From contig JAHLJT010000631.1 of the NCBI GenBank assembly GCA_031308135.1, forward strand, positions 145,866,734 to 145,930,733: DNA of 64,000 bases, read 5' to 3'. This DNA comes from Acheta domesticus. Taxonomy: Eukaryota; Arthropoda; Insecta; Orthoptera; Gryllidae. Both the position numbers and the translations under genes were made by a program. Of this stretch, positions 10,354-20,778 are shown piece after piece; positions within the stretch are counted from its first letter, which is position 1, and the number at the start of each line of letters is the position of its first letter. Below the pieces are notes generated by a model, which saw only the letters and a program-made list of their open reading frames with translations, had not been told where the DNA came from and did no database searches.

Positions 10354-11710
10354 CCCATTAAGTCCCAAATTATTTTTACTGCAGTTTTTTTAGTGAAATT
10401 CAAAAAATCATCATAATTAAGTGCTAGTTATTTAATTTTATCGAAATTAATTCAAATTATTCCTTTGAGTAGGTGTGGAGGACTGTCCTCATATGAGGAC
10501 GCTGGAACTTGGTATGAAGTTTTCCGCAAGAATAAAAATTAATCTTCATAACAAATGTTTATGCCCACAGGATTCGCATTTTAGTAACTACTATTTGAAA
10601 TTTAAAACAAAAATAAAATAAAATAATTAAACAACATAATTACATAAGTTATTGTAATGTATCAACAAAGCAAATACGATTACACTAGAAGAATATTTTC
10701 AAAAAAGAACTTAGTAATAATTGAACAGACTTCTACTACTAACATATTTGCGAAAATGATCTTATATTCAGCTAAGATTGTAGTACAAAAGTAATTTCAG
10801 AAAAATCTACTTTACTTTCTGAAGTGGAATAGACCAAAACATTCCACTCAGAGAGTAATATTGCATTTAGCAAAGTATTTGCGAAACTTGCTTATGCATG
10901 ATGGCTGTGATATTTAATTCTCGTGATAATGAGTCTTTTTCTGTCGAATCTTACGTTAGGCAGCACGCTTGCTGGAGAAGACAAAACTGATTCTTTCTTG
11001 CAGATTCTTGGAACTTTTATAGTGCGACTTTTACAAAGCTGCCTCTCAAGGTCCGTCTTCACATGAAAACTATCCCGGCATTTCGCGGCTTTCTCAGTCA
11101 TGCCGCTAGATGTTGCATGATCAAGCAGTGCTTGATACGGTCGCGATCATGCGACATCTAGCGGAACGAACGAGAAAACCGCGAAATGCCGCGATGTATT
11201 TCATCGTGAAGACGGGCCTGGACAGGCAGCTTTATAAAAATCGTGTCTTTCTCGGTCGTGCCGGTAGATGTCGCATGACCAACCAGTGCATGATCAAGCA
11301 GTCGCATGATTAATCATGCGACATCTAGCGGCACGATCATTCCTTAAAAAAAAATAAAAAAAATTCCAACCCCTTCACAAGTTTTTTACTTGAAATTGTA
11401 TAACATTATGTCCCAGCGTCCTCATGTGAGCAGCACTAAAATATCAACGTCTCGAAAACATTAAATCATATAACTGCACAATTTTATATTCTTCGTAAAG
11501 TATGAGCACAAACTGACACTACGTAGTGAGGACTTAGGAAGCTAGAAAAACTACAAGAATGTAAATCTGAGCGATAACAAACGTTTATATCTGTTGAATG
11601 AACCTTTGCGGTGTTGCCAAACAACAATGTGATGGTGAACATAATTTATAATGTAATGAAATAATGAAAAAATTCTCTGTCCTCAAATGAGGACGCTGGT
11701 ACTTAATGGG
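10354..11710. mobile_element. TTAA-flanked piggyBac-like nonautonomous element 1
   Basis: 1,357 bp between TTAA copies at 10,350-10,353 and 11,711-11,714, interrupting REP-B at a place intact in other copies. Ends: CCCATTAAGTCCCA on the left and, inverted on the right, CCCATTAAGTACCAGCGTCC. The palindrome GTCCTCATATGAGGAC lies near 10,483-10,498, followed by an inverted copy of the terminal motif (GCTGGAACTTGG); a related palindrome sits near the right end (about 11,680). No transposase is recognised. A TTAA target with CCC-starting repeats is characteristic of the piggyBac superfamily. Confidence 0.75.
11030..11340. repeat. Foldback structures inside the TTAA element
   Basis: Two consecutive imperfect inverted repeats are visible. 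The first pairs about 11,037-11,123 with about 11,147-11,232; both arms contain GCATTTCGCGG or its complement, plus CTAGATGTNGCATGATC. The second pairs CGTGCCGGTAGATGTCGCATGA near 11,257 (shown in part) with TCATGCGACATCTAGCGGCA near 11,313. They could extrude or form long RNA hairpins. The short ORFs across them are incidental. Confidence 0.65.
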
Positions 11711-11714
11711 TTAA

Positions 11715-13060
11715 TACAGCTATATGAAAAGGAGCTATAATTGTAAAATTGACATTGAAATTTGCATTAAAATATTTAGTTTTCGCACCAAATGCTTTAC
11801 GTATACTACGTAAAGTTTTGTAATGCTGCCCCCAAAACGGCGGATTTTCGGCCGAAAAAATCTTATTACAGGTCCCTTGTAACGGAAAAAAAGATGAATC
11901 CATTTGCTAAATTAAGAAAAACAAAATCCCCTAACACGTGGAGCAACCACAATCCCTGTTTTGTGGGTCCTTGGTATCGAAAAACAAATTGAAAGCAAAA
12001 CGTCTGTCCGTCTTTTTGTGACCAACGCTAGCGACTTAACCGCTCAGCCGCATTTCTCAAAAACTGATACTCCCAGATCGATGTGGCTGATATCGTCGTC
12101 TCTTGAATTTGAAACCGTTATTTTAATTTTGGGGAGTACTTGAAATGAAGCTCGCCGGACATTTACATAATTTTCACAAAAACGGTTCCAATTTTTTTCT
12201 TTAAACTTTTGGTAGGAATAGTGCTAAATGTACTCTATGAGATGGCATACACGGCTACAAATTTTTAAAAGAAAATTGCCATTTAGGACGAAGTTTTCTT
12301 GTTCTTTAATATTCTAAAATTAATATTTACGTTCTACCATTAGGAAACCGAAATATTAAGAAAATGTCAAAAAAATGTACTTTGGGTGACGATAGATGAC
12401 AGCTGGCTTTCTCAATTAAAGGTATTTATTAAAAATACATCTTGGAATAATGTCATGCTTAATTGTTTTGAAAAGACGAGTAGTTTGTCTACAATTTCGT
12501 GACAAACATAATAACCCAATGCAAATTTACTGCGCTTCAGACAACCGAATGCGTCGTAAATTATAATTTGCAATCTTTAAATATTATTTCTTGGTTCGCT
12601 TTTACATTCGACTTTTTAAACATTTACACATTAATATTTAAAGAAATTATTTAAAATGTAATTATAATATAATTTCAAATATTGCAAATAAAAATTGCTA
12701 GCTCTTTAAGGGAGTATCGACGATCCAGGGAATGCAACAATTGAATTCCGTTCCATTGTCGCCAATTTCTGTGACTTGATATGGCTGTTGGTATCAGGCT
12801 TCTTTTTCCAATAGAAGTTTAGAAAACTTTTGTATTATATTTTTATGCAGTTGTAGAATTCACATAGTTTTGACAACACTGCGATAGAAACAGTGAGTTG
12901 TTCGCTTCTTGGTTGTACGTTTGAATGTTTGGAATTGGACGTCTTCAATATATAGCTAAGATGTTAGTAGCGCAGAAAGTGTAATATTTCAATACCACGT
13001 AGCTGTTTCCTATAACGGGGAAAGTATGTGCTGTTTTAGCACCACTTTTTTAAATTGGTA
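11715..13060 (+). repeat. REP-B remainder, then a new REP copy ending in type-B tail
   Basis: REP-B text resumes after the TTAA element to about 11,800. A degraded hairpin start (TACGTATACTACGTAAAG) follows, then the GTCTGTCCGTC patch and a type-B body that ends near 13,050 with GGGGAAAGTATGTGCTGTTTTAGCACCAC, a diverged form of the usual end. Noncoding. Confidence 0.65.
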
Positions 13061-14460
13061 ACATTTTTGGAATAACTTGTAACTTACAATCAAATAAACT
13101 TAGGAGTTTCAGTGTAACATCTCTACTAATTTTATATTTAGCTGTAGCTGCTATATTTTAAATAAACACAGTTGAAATCTGCAGTTGCTGAAATTATATG
13201 CAGCTTGTGAAGTTTTATTTGATTCTAGAGCTGATCGTATTGTTCCTGAATTACGTATTTTATTCATAATTGAAGAACGGTGTTCCTCTTTTAATTACAG
13301 ATATGAATTTAAAGAAGAGGCATTCCCATGGCCCCGTTGTTTTAATAGCATCTTGTTCTTATATTCCGATCGTGAGCCAAATGTAAAATTATTGGCGAGG
13401 ACTAGAATGGTTGGTAATTTTTTCAGTGGTCTGTGGTATTCAAACCAGCTTTCTGAACAGAAACATTGGTCTATTTAGAAATTTCATACTGACCAACACG
13501 ACAATTCTTATATCACACGTTAGATTTTAGGTAAGAGGGATTGGAAATTAAAAAGTGACAACCATTTAAACTTACTTAGCTCGTTTCTCCATCAACAATT
13601 TGTAAAGTCGTACAGGACATCTAGGTAGATCACGTTAATTAGGAATTTTGTTGGCCATAATGTACTGGACAAAAGTGCACGGCAAGGCGCTAAAATCAAA
13701 GCGGTTTAAACGTAAAAAATAAAACTGCACGGGTAAAATGCCTATGATTGGACGAGGCAGAAGTCATTCTCTTACATTTCATGAGTGAAATAATCTTTCT
13801 TTTATTTCGCGGCCCGGTGCTATCGCCAGTCTGCGGCGCCTGTGTAAGGAAACCTCTATGCGAGTGCCAGAAATCTCAGGCCCTCTACCGCGGCGGGATG
13901 CGCTCTCATCTCGGGCCTCTCACATTTCCTCGTGACGCAACCGGTGTTCGTATCATTTTATGAAGTTGGCGACCGCCTTAGCTGTCCGAGTGAAATTCCA
14001 TCTGAGCCCTGACGACTTGGTCGCCAGCGAGCGGGGCCAAGCGCGCCGCCGCCTGTCCATTTTCCACTTCCCCTGCGAGGCGCACTGTCCCTCGGCCTCA
14101 CTGCGGCCCGGTTGGATTTAGATTTGCGTGAGGGCAGCGCATTAAACAATAATTAACTTAAGTGAGAAGCAAGAGGGATATAGGGATATGTACTTTATTT
14201 CGAATGAAGAGGGATATAGGACAATTTCGTAATCCTTTCAAATAAGCATGTAAACACAATTACTTTTGACATTTACAACCTTCTGGATTAATGATTTAAT
14301 AAAAAGATGTAAGCATGGATTTTGCTGCTTCAATTATTTGCTTGAAAACACTTCTATGGAACTTAATTCTTTAGTTACAGTGTTGGTTGCCTTGTTCTAC
14401 AATTCTAAAGCAACTATACACGTCTGAAATCATTAGTAAGAACGCATTGTGTAAGGCAAT
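13061..14460. other. Non-repeat island with a GC/CpG-rich core
   Basis: This stretch does not match REP or any element here. Positions about 13,805-14,140 are sharply richer in G, C and CpG than everything around them (GCGGCCCGG, GGCGCC, CGCGCCGCCGCC). An open frame of 97 codons at 13,185-13,478 on the plus strand and one of 63 codons at 13,958-14,149 on the minus strand show no recognisable domain. It could be unique host sequence, a promoter-like CpG patch or the core of an unrecognised element. No function can be assigned. Confidence 0.35.
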
Positions 14461-15040
14461 TTTTACTTTCCTCTATACGTACGTATATACGGAGTATGAG
14501 TGTAGGGAAAGTTATGTAATGCTGCACGGAAAACGGCTTATTTTCAGCAGGAAAAAAATATTTACCGGGCACTGATAATGAAAAAGTGGATAAATCCAAT
14601 TGCTAAATTAAGAAAAACAATCCCCTAACACCTGGTGCAGCCTGGTCTTGTAGGTCCTTCTTATCGAAAAAACAGTTAAAATCAAAACATCTGTCCGTCT
14701 TTCTCTCCGTCCGTCTCTGAACAACATTAGCGACTCAACCGTTCAGCCGATTTTCTCCAAAACTGATATTCCCCGATCGATCTGACTGATCTCGTGGGCA
14801 CTTGAATTTCAAACCCATATTTTAATTTCTGAAATGCTTTACATGACACCCTTAGAATATTTTTAAAATATTCAAAAACATGGCACCAACAATTTTCACT
14901 AAATTTTGTTATTGAATAGTCTGAAGGTCATGAAGAATGGCGCAGGTCACAAGTTCGCTGAAAACTCTGATTTTCGAAAACTGAAAAAAATTTGACTTTT
15001 TTCGGCGTCTTCCTACAACTACAATTATGAAGATACAATT
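14461..15040 (+). repeat. Truncated REP copy (hairpin end plus part of type-B body)
   Basis: It opens with TTTACTTTCCTCTATACGTACG and the GTAGGGAAAGT arm, carries the GTCCGTC patch (about 14,693-14,718), and stops at GATACAATTTTACTTTCC where the next copy begins head to tail. Confidence 0.7.
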
Positions 15041-16625
15041 TTACTTTCCTGTATACGTACGTATACACGGAGTGATATACGTAGTATAGGGAAAGTTATG
15101 TAATGCTGCGCGAAAAAATGGCCAATTTTCGGCGGAAAAAAATTAATTGCCGGGCCGTGAAAACGAATAAGTGGATAAAACCAGTTGCTAAATTAAGAAA
15201 AAAAAATCCTCTATCCCGTGGTGTGGTCAAAATCCATGATTTGTTGCTTCTTTATACTTAAAAATCGATTGACGGCATTCCGTCCGTCTGTTCGTCTGTG
15301 GTCAACGCTAGCGCCTGAACCGTTCGGTCGATTTTCTTCAAATTTGATATTCCCCAGTCGATCTGATTCTAGTCGAAGCTCTGTATTTTGAAAAAGATTC
15401 TTTAAAATTTGGGGGTACTTTATATGAAGCCCCTCGGGGATTTTCAACATTTTCTCAAAAACGGCTCCAAATTTTTTCTTTAAATTTCTTGTATGAAGAG
15501 AGTAAGATACACTTTTTAACATGGCATAGGTCCGATTTTCACGTACAGCTCTGAATTTTCGAAAATTGTGAAAGTTTGAATTTTTTCGGCGTCTTTCTCC
15601 AACTACAAAATTGAAGATAGAGATTTTTTCTTCAAATAAAATTTGTTCTGCATATTGAGTTCTTTAATAAAGGTCATGTAAATGTTTTTCACAATTTTGG
15701 TAGTTTTCGTGCAATATTGCGTGCAATATGTGCAATTTTAAAAAATTACAAAAACAAAATTTTCTCAAAAACGGCTCCAAATGTTTTCTTTAAACTTTTG
15801 GTAGGGATAGTGGTAAATGTACTCTATCAATGACATAAAAGCCATTTTGGTCTATTGGTTGGTTTTTTCAAAAATTACAAAAATGTAAATTTTTTTACTT
15901 GTCTCTCACGTCGTTAATATTTACATTATCGGCGATTTTTTTACATTATTATATTTACGAGTATATATGCTTTAAATAATGTCAAGTAAAGTTTCTCGAA
16001 AACACTACCGTTTTCTGTGAAAAGTAGCTCAAATTTCGGCATTTTCAGAAATGCTCAAACGTCATTTTCTCGTATATGGCTGCAATTTTTTTCTTGAAAC
16101 TTTTGTAACGGATAGTGCTAATTACACTCATTAGTATAGCGTGAAGTTTATTTTGAGTTTTTTTGTTTTTTTCAAAAATTATATAAATGTAAATTTTTTG
16201 AAAGATCTCTCACATCTTTAATATGCACATTATCCGCAATTTGTAAAGATGATTATATTTGTGAGTGTAAGTGCTTCAAATAACTTCAAATAAAGTATTT
16301 TGAAAACTCAAAAATTTTCTGTGAAAATGAGCTTCAAATTTCGCATTTTTAGTAGTGCTAAAACGCCATTTTCTCTTAAACGGCACATAATTTTTAAAAG
16401 AAAATTGCCATTTACGGCTAGGTTTTTGTGTTCTTTAATATTCTAAAATTAATGTTTCTGTTCTACCAATAGGAAACCCAAAATTAAGAAAATGACAAAA
16501 AACTGTACTTTTGGCGATGATAGATGGTAGCTGGCAAGAAAGAGTATGTGGCAATTCCGAATAGCTAGCGAAGACCCAGGAAAATAGAAAACTAATACGG
16601 GAAAGTCTGTGCCATTCTGTTTCTG
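15041..16625 (+). repeat. REP type-A copy, close to full length
   Basis: It runs from the hairpin (ACTTTCCTGTATACG) to AAGTCTGTGCCATTCTG at about 16,618, about 1.58 kb, and is one of the best copies for deriving a consensus. Three to four diverged modules are visible, each beginning near a CAAAAACGGCTCCAAAT-like phrase. The GCGCAATATTGCGTGCAATA palindrome is at about 15,708-15,730. Noncoding. Confidence 0.8.
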
Positions 16626-16639
16626 TTTTTGACAAATAA

Positions 16640-17362
16640 ATAAATAAAATAAATACGGTCATGCTTAATTTCTTCAAAATACGAGTAGTTTTTCTTTAAT
16701 TTTGTGACAAACGTAATAGGCCGCTGTAAATTTACTGCGCTTCGGACAGCTGGATGCGTCGTTAATTAGAATGTGCAATTTTGTATATTATTTCTTTCTT
16801 ACATTCGAACTTTGTTATAGACTTACACATTAATATTTTAGAAATTGTTTATTTTGAAATATTTGAAATAAGTAAAAAGAATTAATAGCTCTCAGAATAG
16901 CGACAATGCAGGGTCTGCAACAATGGAATTCACTTTGCGCTCGCGAATATCTGTGAATTAGTGTCATTGTTGTGACCTAATGGAGCTGTATGAAAAGGAG
17001 TTATAATTGTCTAATTTATGTTGATATTTGCAGGCAAATATTTAGTTTTGCACCAAATACTGTACCATTTGAGTAGAGAATTTGTTGCATAGTTTTAAAA
17101 TACTCTTCCCTAATCATGGCCCAATGGAAGGCATTTCTATATTTCCAGGGTATCAGGCTTCTTTTTCCAATACAGGGTTACAAAACTTTTGCATTCTATT
17201 TTTGTGAAGTTGTAGAATTCACATAGTTCTGACAACACTGCAATGGAAATAGTGAGTTCCAAGCGAAGATGCTAGTAGCGCATAAAGTGCAATATTACAG
17301 TACTACTTAGCTGTTTCCTCTAATACGGGAACGTAAGTGCTGTTGTAGCACCACTAGTTTTC
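16640..17362 (+). repeat. REP type-B tail copy
   Basis: It begins at the GGTCATGCTTAATTT block, has the GTGACAAACGTAATAG and CAACAATGGAATTC blocks, and ends with GTGCTGTTGTAGCACCACTAG, in which GTGCT and AGCAC can form a 5-bp hairpin directly before CACTAGT. Confidence 0.75.
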
Positions 17363-18906
17363 TTTCGCGTTACGTACGTATACACCGAGTGATATACGTA
17401 GTATAGGGAAATTCATGTAATGCTGCGCGAAAAAATGGTCAATTTTCGGCGGAAAAAAATTCATTCCGGGCCGTGATAACGAAAAAGTGGATAATACCAG
17501 TTGCTAAATTAAGAAAAAAAGTCCCCTAACACGTGGTGTAGCCAGAAACCCTATTTTGTAGGTCCTTGATAACGAAAAACGAATTGAAAGGAAAAAGTCC
17601 GTTTGTCCGTCCGTCTGTAAACACTGCTAGCGCCTAAACCTACGATTTCTTCTACAATGGATATTCCCCGGTCAATCTCGTTCTAGACGAAGCTTTGAGA
17701 TTTTGAAAAAGGTTCTTCAAAATTTGGGGGTACTTTCCCCCGACATTTTCAAAATTTTGTCAAAAATGGCTCCAAATTTTTTTCTTTAAATTTCTTGTAT
17801 GAATAGAATAAAATTCACTAATTAACATGGCATAGGTCTGATTTTCACAGATAACTGAATTTTCGAAAATTTTGAAAATTTGAATTTTTTTCAGCGTCTT
17901 TTACCAACTACAAAATTGAAGATAGAGGTTTTTCCTTCAAACAAAATGTGTTCTCCAAAGTGAGTTCTTTGTTTAAGGTCATGTACATTGTTCTAAGTTT
18001 AGTAGTTTTCGCGCAATATTGCGTGCAATATGAGCAATTTTCAAAAATTTCAAAAACTAGATTTTCTCAAAAATGGTTCCAAATTTTTTCTTTAAACGTT
18101 TGTTAGGAATAGTGCTAAATGTACCCTATGAGATGACATAAACGCCATATAACTCTATCTTTTTGTTTTTTCAAAAATTGCAAAAATGTAATTTTCTTTT
18201 CTTGTCTCTCACGTCGTTAATATTTACACTAGCGGCTACTTGTTCAAATTATTATATTTATAAGTACATGTGTTTTTAAACAATGTCAAGTGGAGTTTCT
18301 CGAAAACATGCTCAAATTTCCACATTTTCAGAAACGCTGAAACGCCATTTTCTCATAAATGGCTAAAAAAACTCTTCAACCTTTTCGATCGGATAGTGTT
18401 AATGGCACTCTTTAATATGACGTAAAATTTTTTTTGAGTAATTTTTTTTTGTTGTTCAAAAATTAAACCTATGTAATTTTTTAAAGGATTTCTCATATCT
18501 TTAATATTCACATTGCCAGCAATTTGTAAACATTATTATACTTGGGAGTGTAAGTGCATCAAATAACTTCAAATAAAGTATTTTGAAAACTCAAAAATGT
18601 TCGGTGAAAATGAGCTTCAAATTTCGCATCTTTAGTAGCGCTAAAACGCAATTTGATTTAAAACGGCACATAATTTTTAAAAGAAAATTGCCATTGAGGG
18701 CTAAGTTTTTGTGTTCTTTAATATTCTAATTTTTTTCTGCCAATAGGAAATCGAAAAATTAAGAAACAGGCAGCAAAATGTACTTTTGGCGGTGATAGAT
18801 GGCAGCTGGCAAGAAGAGTATGTGGCATTTCCGAATAGCTAGCGAAGACCCAAGGAAATAGAACACTAATACGGGAAAGTCTGTGCCATTCTGTAGCACC
18901 ACTAGG
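17363..18906 (+). repeat. REP type-A copy, close to full length
   Basis: It abuts the previous copy directly (…CACTAGT then TTTCTTTCGCGTTACG…), a head-to-tail junction. It ends with GTCTGTGCCATTCTGTAGCA and CCACTAG at about 18,905. Noncoding. Confidence 0.8.
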
Positions 18907-20449
18907 TTCTTAACGAAATGGGTTCATAAAAAACTGATCTTCAAATAAAGTCATGTTGAATTTTTCAAAAACGTGAGTCTTTTTTACGAAATTTTGTGTC
19001 AAAGTTAGGCTATTTTTTATTTTCATTAAACCATTTTTTCCTTAAAAATCGCACAACGTTTTTTTATTAAATTGGGACTTAACCCGGGAGAGCTCGCAAT
19101 ATTATGTTTCTGAATTGTTGGGATGCATTAGTCGTCTAATATTTCATGTATTCCTTCATTGTACTTTTCTGATATCGCCTGGGCTTTTATTTTTATCCTT
19201 CGCTGAATCATTTCCCGTGAGCATGTTGAAACGCGATCGCTGTGCTGCGCGATTTTCTGTCATACACGTTGGGTGAAATGGCGCCAGTGCATTGTGAGCT
19301 CCTGCCATAAGCGGTTCGTATCGGCATTATTTTCAATCGTGTCTATGACAAGTTCCTTTTGAGAAAATACAATCATTTCCCTTATCTACCATAGAGTGTC
19401 ACAATTTCTTAATAAAGAGAAAGAATATATGGAGGAGACGTCTGTATGGAAATGAAAAAAATGCGGACCTTATAAAATGAAAAAAAAGACGAAGATTTTC
19501 TGAATATTGTTGTGAAAAAGTAAAATATATGTATTTATGTAGAACATGCCAAAATCATTTGTGGAAATTGTATTTAATATTATTTAATAGGATAATATGA
19601 TGTTTAATAATTTTTGTGTGAACTTCCTCAATTTTTACCTTTTTCATTATAAGTATTTAGACAAGAGTTTTGTAGTGTAAGATTCATTAACAATTGCATT
19701 GGAGGACATCTACAAACCAAATACAATACAAACTAAATACAAATATTTCAGTTTATACAGCTTCAGATCATTGCCATTTCTGAATCGTTTTAGCTATATC
19801 TGAGAGATTCATTATGGGCTTTGGCGTGAGTCTACATATTGCGGGCACTCCCGGGTTAAGATAGCATAAATGAAGCTTAAGAGAATGGTGCAGGTGTCAA
19901 GTTCGTTGAAATGCTTGGTTTATAAAAAATAAAAAAATAAAAACATTTTCTGCGTCTTTCTACAACTATAATTGTGAAGATACAATTATTTTCCTTAATG
20001 AAATGTGCTCATTCAAAACAGATCTTCAAATAAGGTCATGTTGATTTTTTTTAAATATTAGTAGTTTTTCTATAATTTCGTAACGAACATAATAGCTCGC
20101 TCGGAATTCACTACGCTTCGTTTTCGGCGTGTTATTACAATTACAAATGTGCAAATACTTTTTTCTGAATGAAATAAATTTTTGAAAACTACATCTTCAA
20201 ATAAGGTCACGCTTAATGTTTTGAAAATAGAGTATTTTTTTTATAATTTCGGGACAAACATAATAGCCTTCTACAAACTTACTGGGTTTTAGTCAGCTGG
20301 ATGCGTCGTAAATTAGAATTTGCAATTTTGTATATTATTTCTTTGTGCGTTTCTTACATTCGACCTTTGGCCATACATTTACACATTAATCTTTCAGAAG
20401 TTATTTATTTTGAAAAAAACTGAATAAAAATTGCCAGCTTTCAGGGAAT
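18907..20449 (+). repeat. REP type-B copy interrupted by a TTAA element
   Basis: Type-B body from 18,907 to 19,082 and from 19,856 to 20,449. It is broken a second time at CAGGGAAT by Jockey copy 1; the remainder follows at 23,672. Noncoding. Confidence 0.7.
19083..19855. mobile_element. TTAA-flanked piggyBac-like nonautonomous element 2
   Basis: 773 bp between TTAA copies at 19,079-19,082 and 19,856-19,859; a related REP-B copy at about 9,305 shows the empty site (GGGACTTAAGA). Ends: CCCGGGAGAGCTCGCAATAT and, inverted on the right, CCCGGGAGTGCCCGCAATAT, about 18 of 20 matching. A further inverted copy (GCATTGTGAGCTCCTGCC) lies near 19,289-19,306. No coding sequence is recognised. Confidence 0.8.
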
Positions 20450-20451
20450 GC

Positions 20452-20778
20452 CCTTTTTTTACACAAGCACTTAACAACAAAACTTCTAAATTCAATAATA
20501 CTTCACAAGAGACCATACATAATTTGGAAAATACAAATACACCGCCTAAAACCTTCACATTCCACAACACAGACTTTCCTCCACTTCAGAAACCATCTAA
20601 TGCCTGGTCAAATACATATTCCAACACAGCTCGCAATTCTCAAAATATTAATAACATTAACACTTCTTCATTATATATCTCACAAATAATTACCACAATA
20701 GTTACGCAAGTTATATCTTCACTAATACCACAAATTCAACAAATCATAGAATCACTTCTGAACAAACAAAATGTCTAA
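20452..20778 (+). pseudogene. Jockey copy 1, ORF1 C-terminal fragment
   Basis: About 108 codons of the C-terminal end of ORF1, the nucleic-acid-binding protein that coats element RNA. The N-terminus and any zinc knuckles are missing because the insertion is 5'-truncated; the first bases of the open frame upstream belong to the flanking repeat. Visible features are FHNTDFPPLQK, common before the C-terminus of Jockey ORF1, and a final helix-like stretch with repeated Ile/Leu (SLIPQIQQIIESLL). It overlaps the ORF2 start by 8 nt in the arrangement ATGTCTAA. Confidence 0.7.

Noticed and set aside
15708..15730. GCGCAATATTGCGTGCAATA palindrome as a regulatory site
   Set aside because: It recurs in every type-A REP copy as part of the repeat; there is no sign of a nearby gene to regulate.
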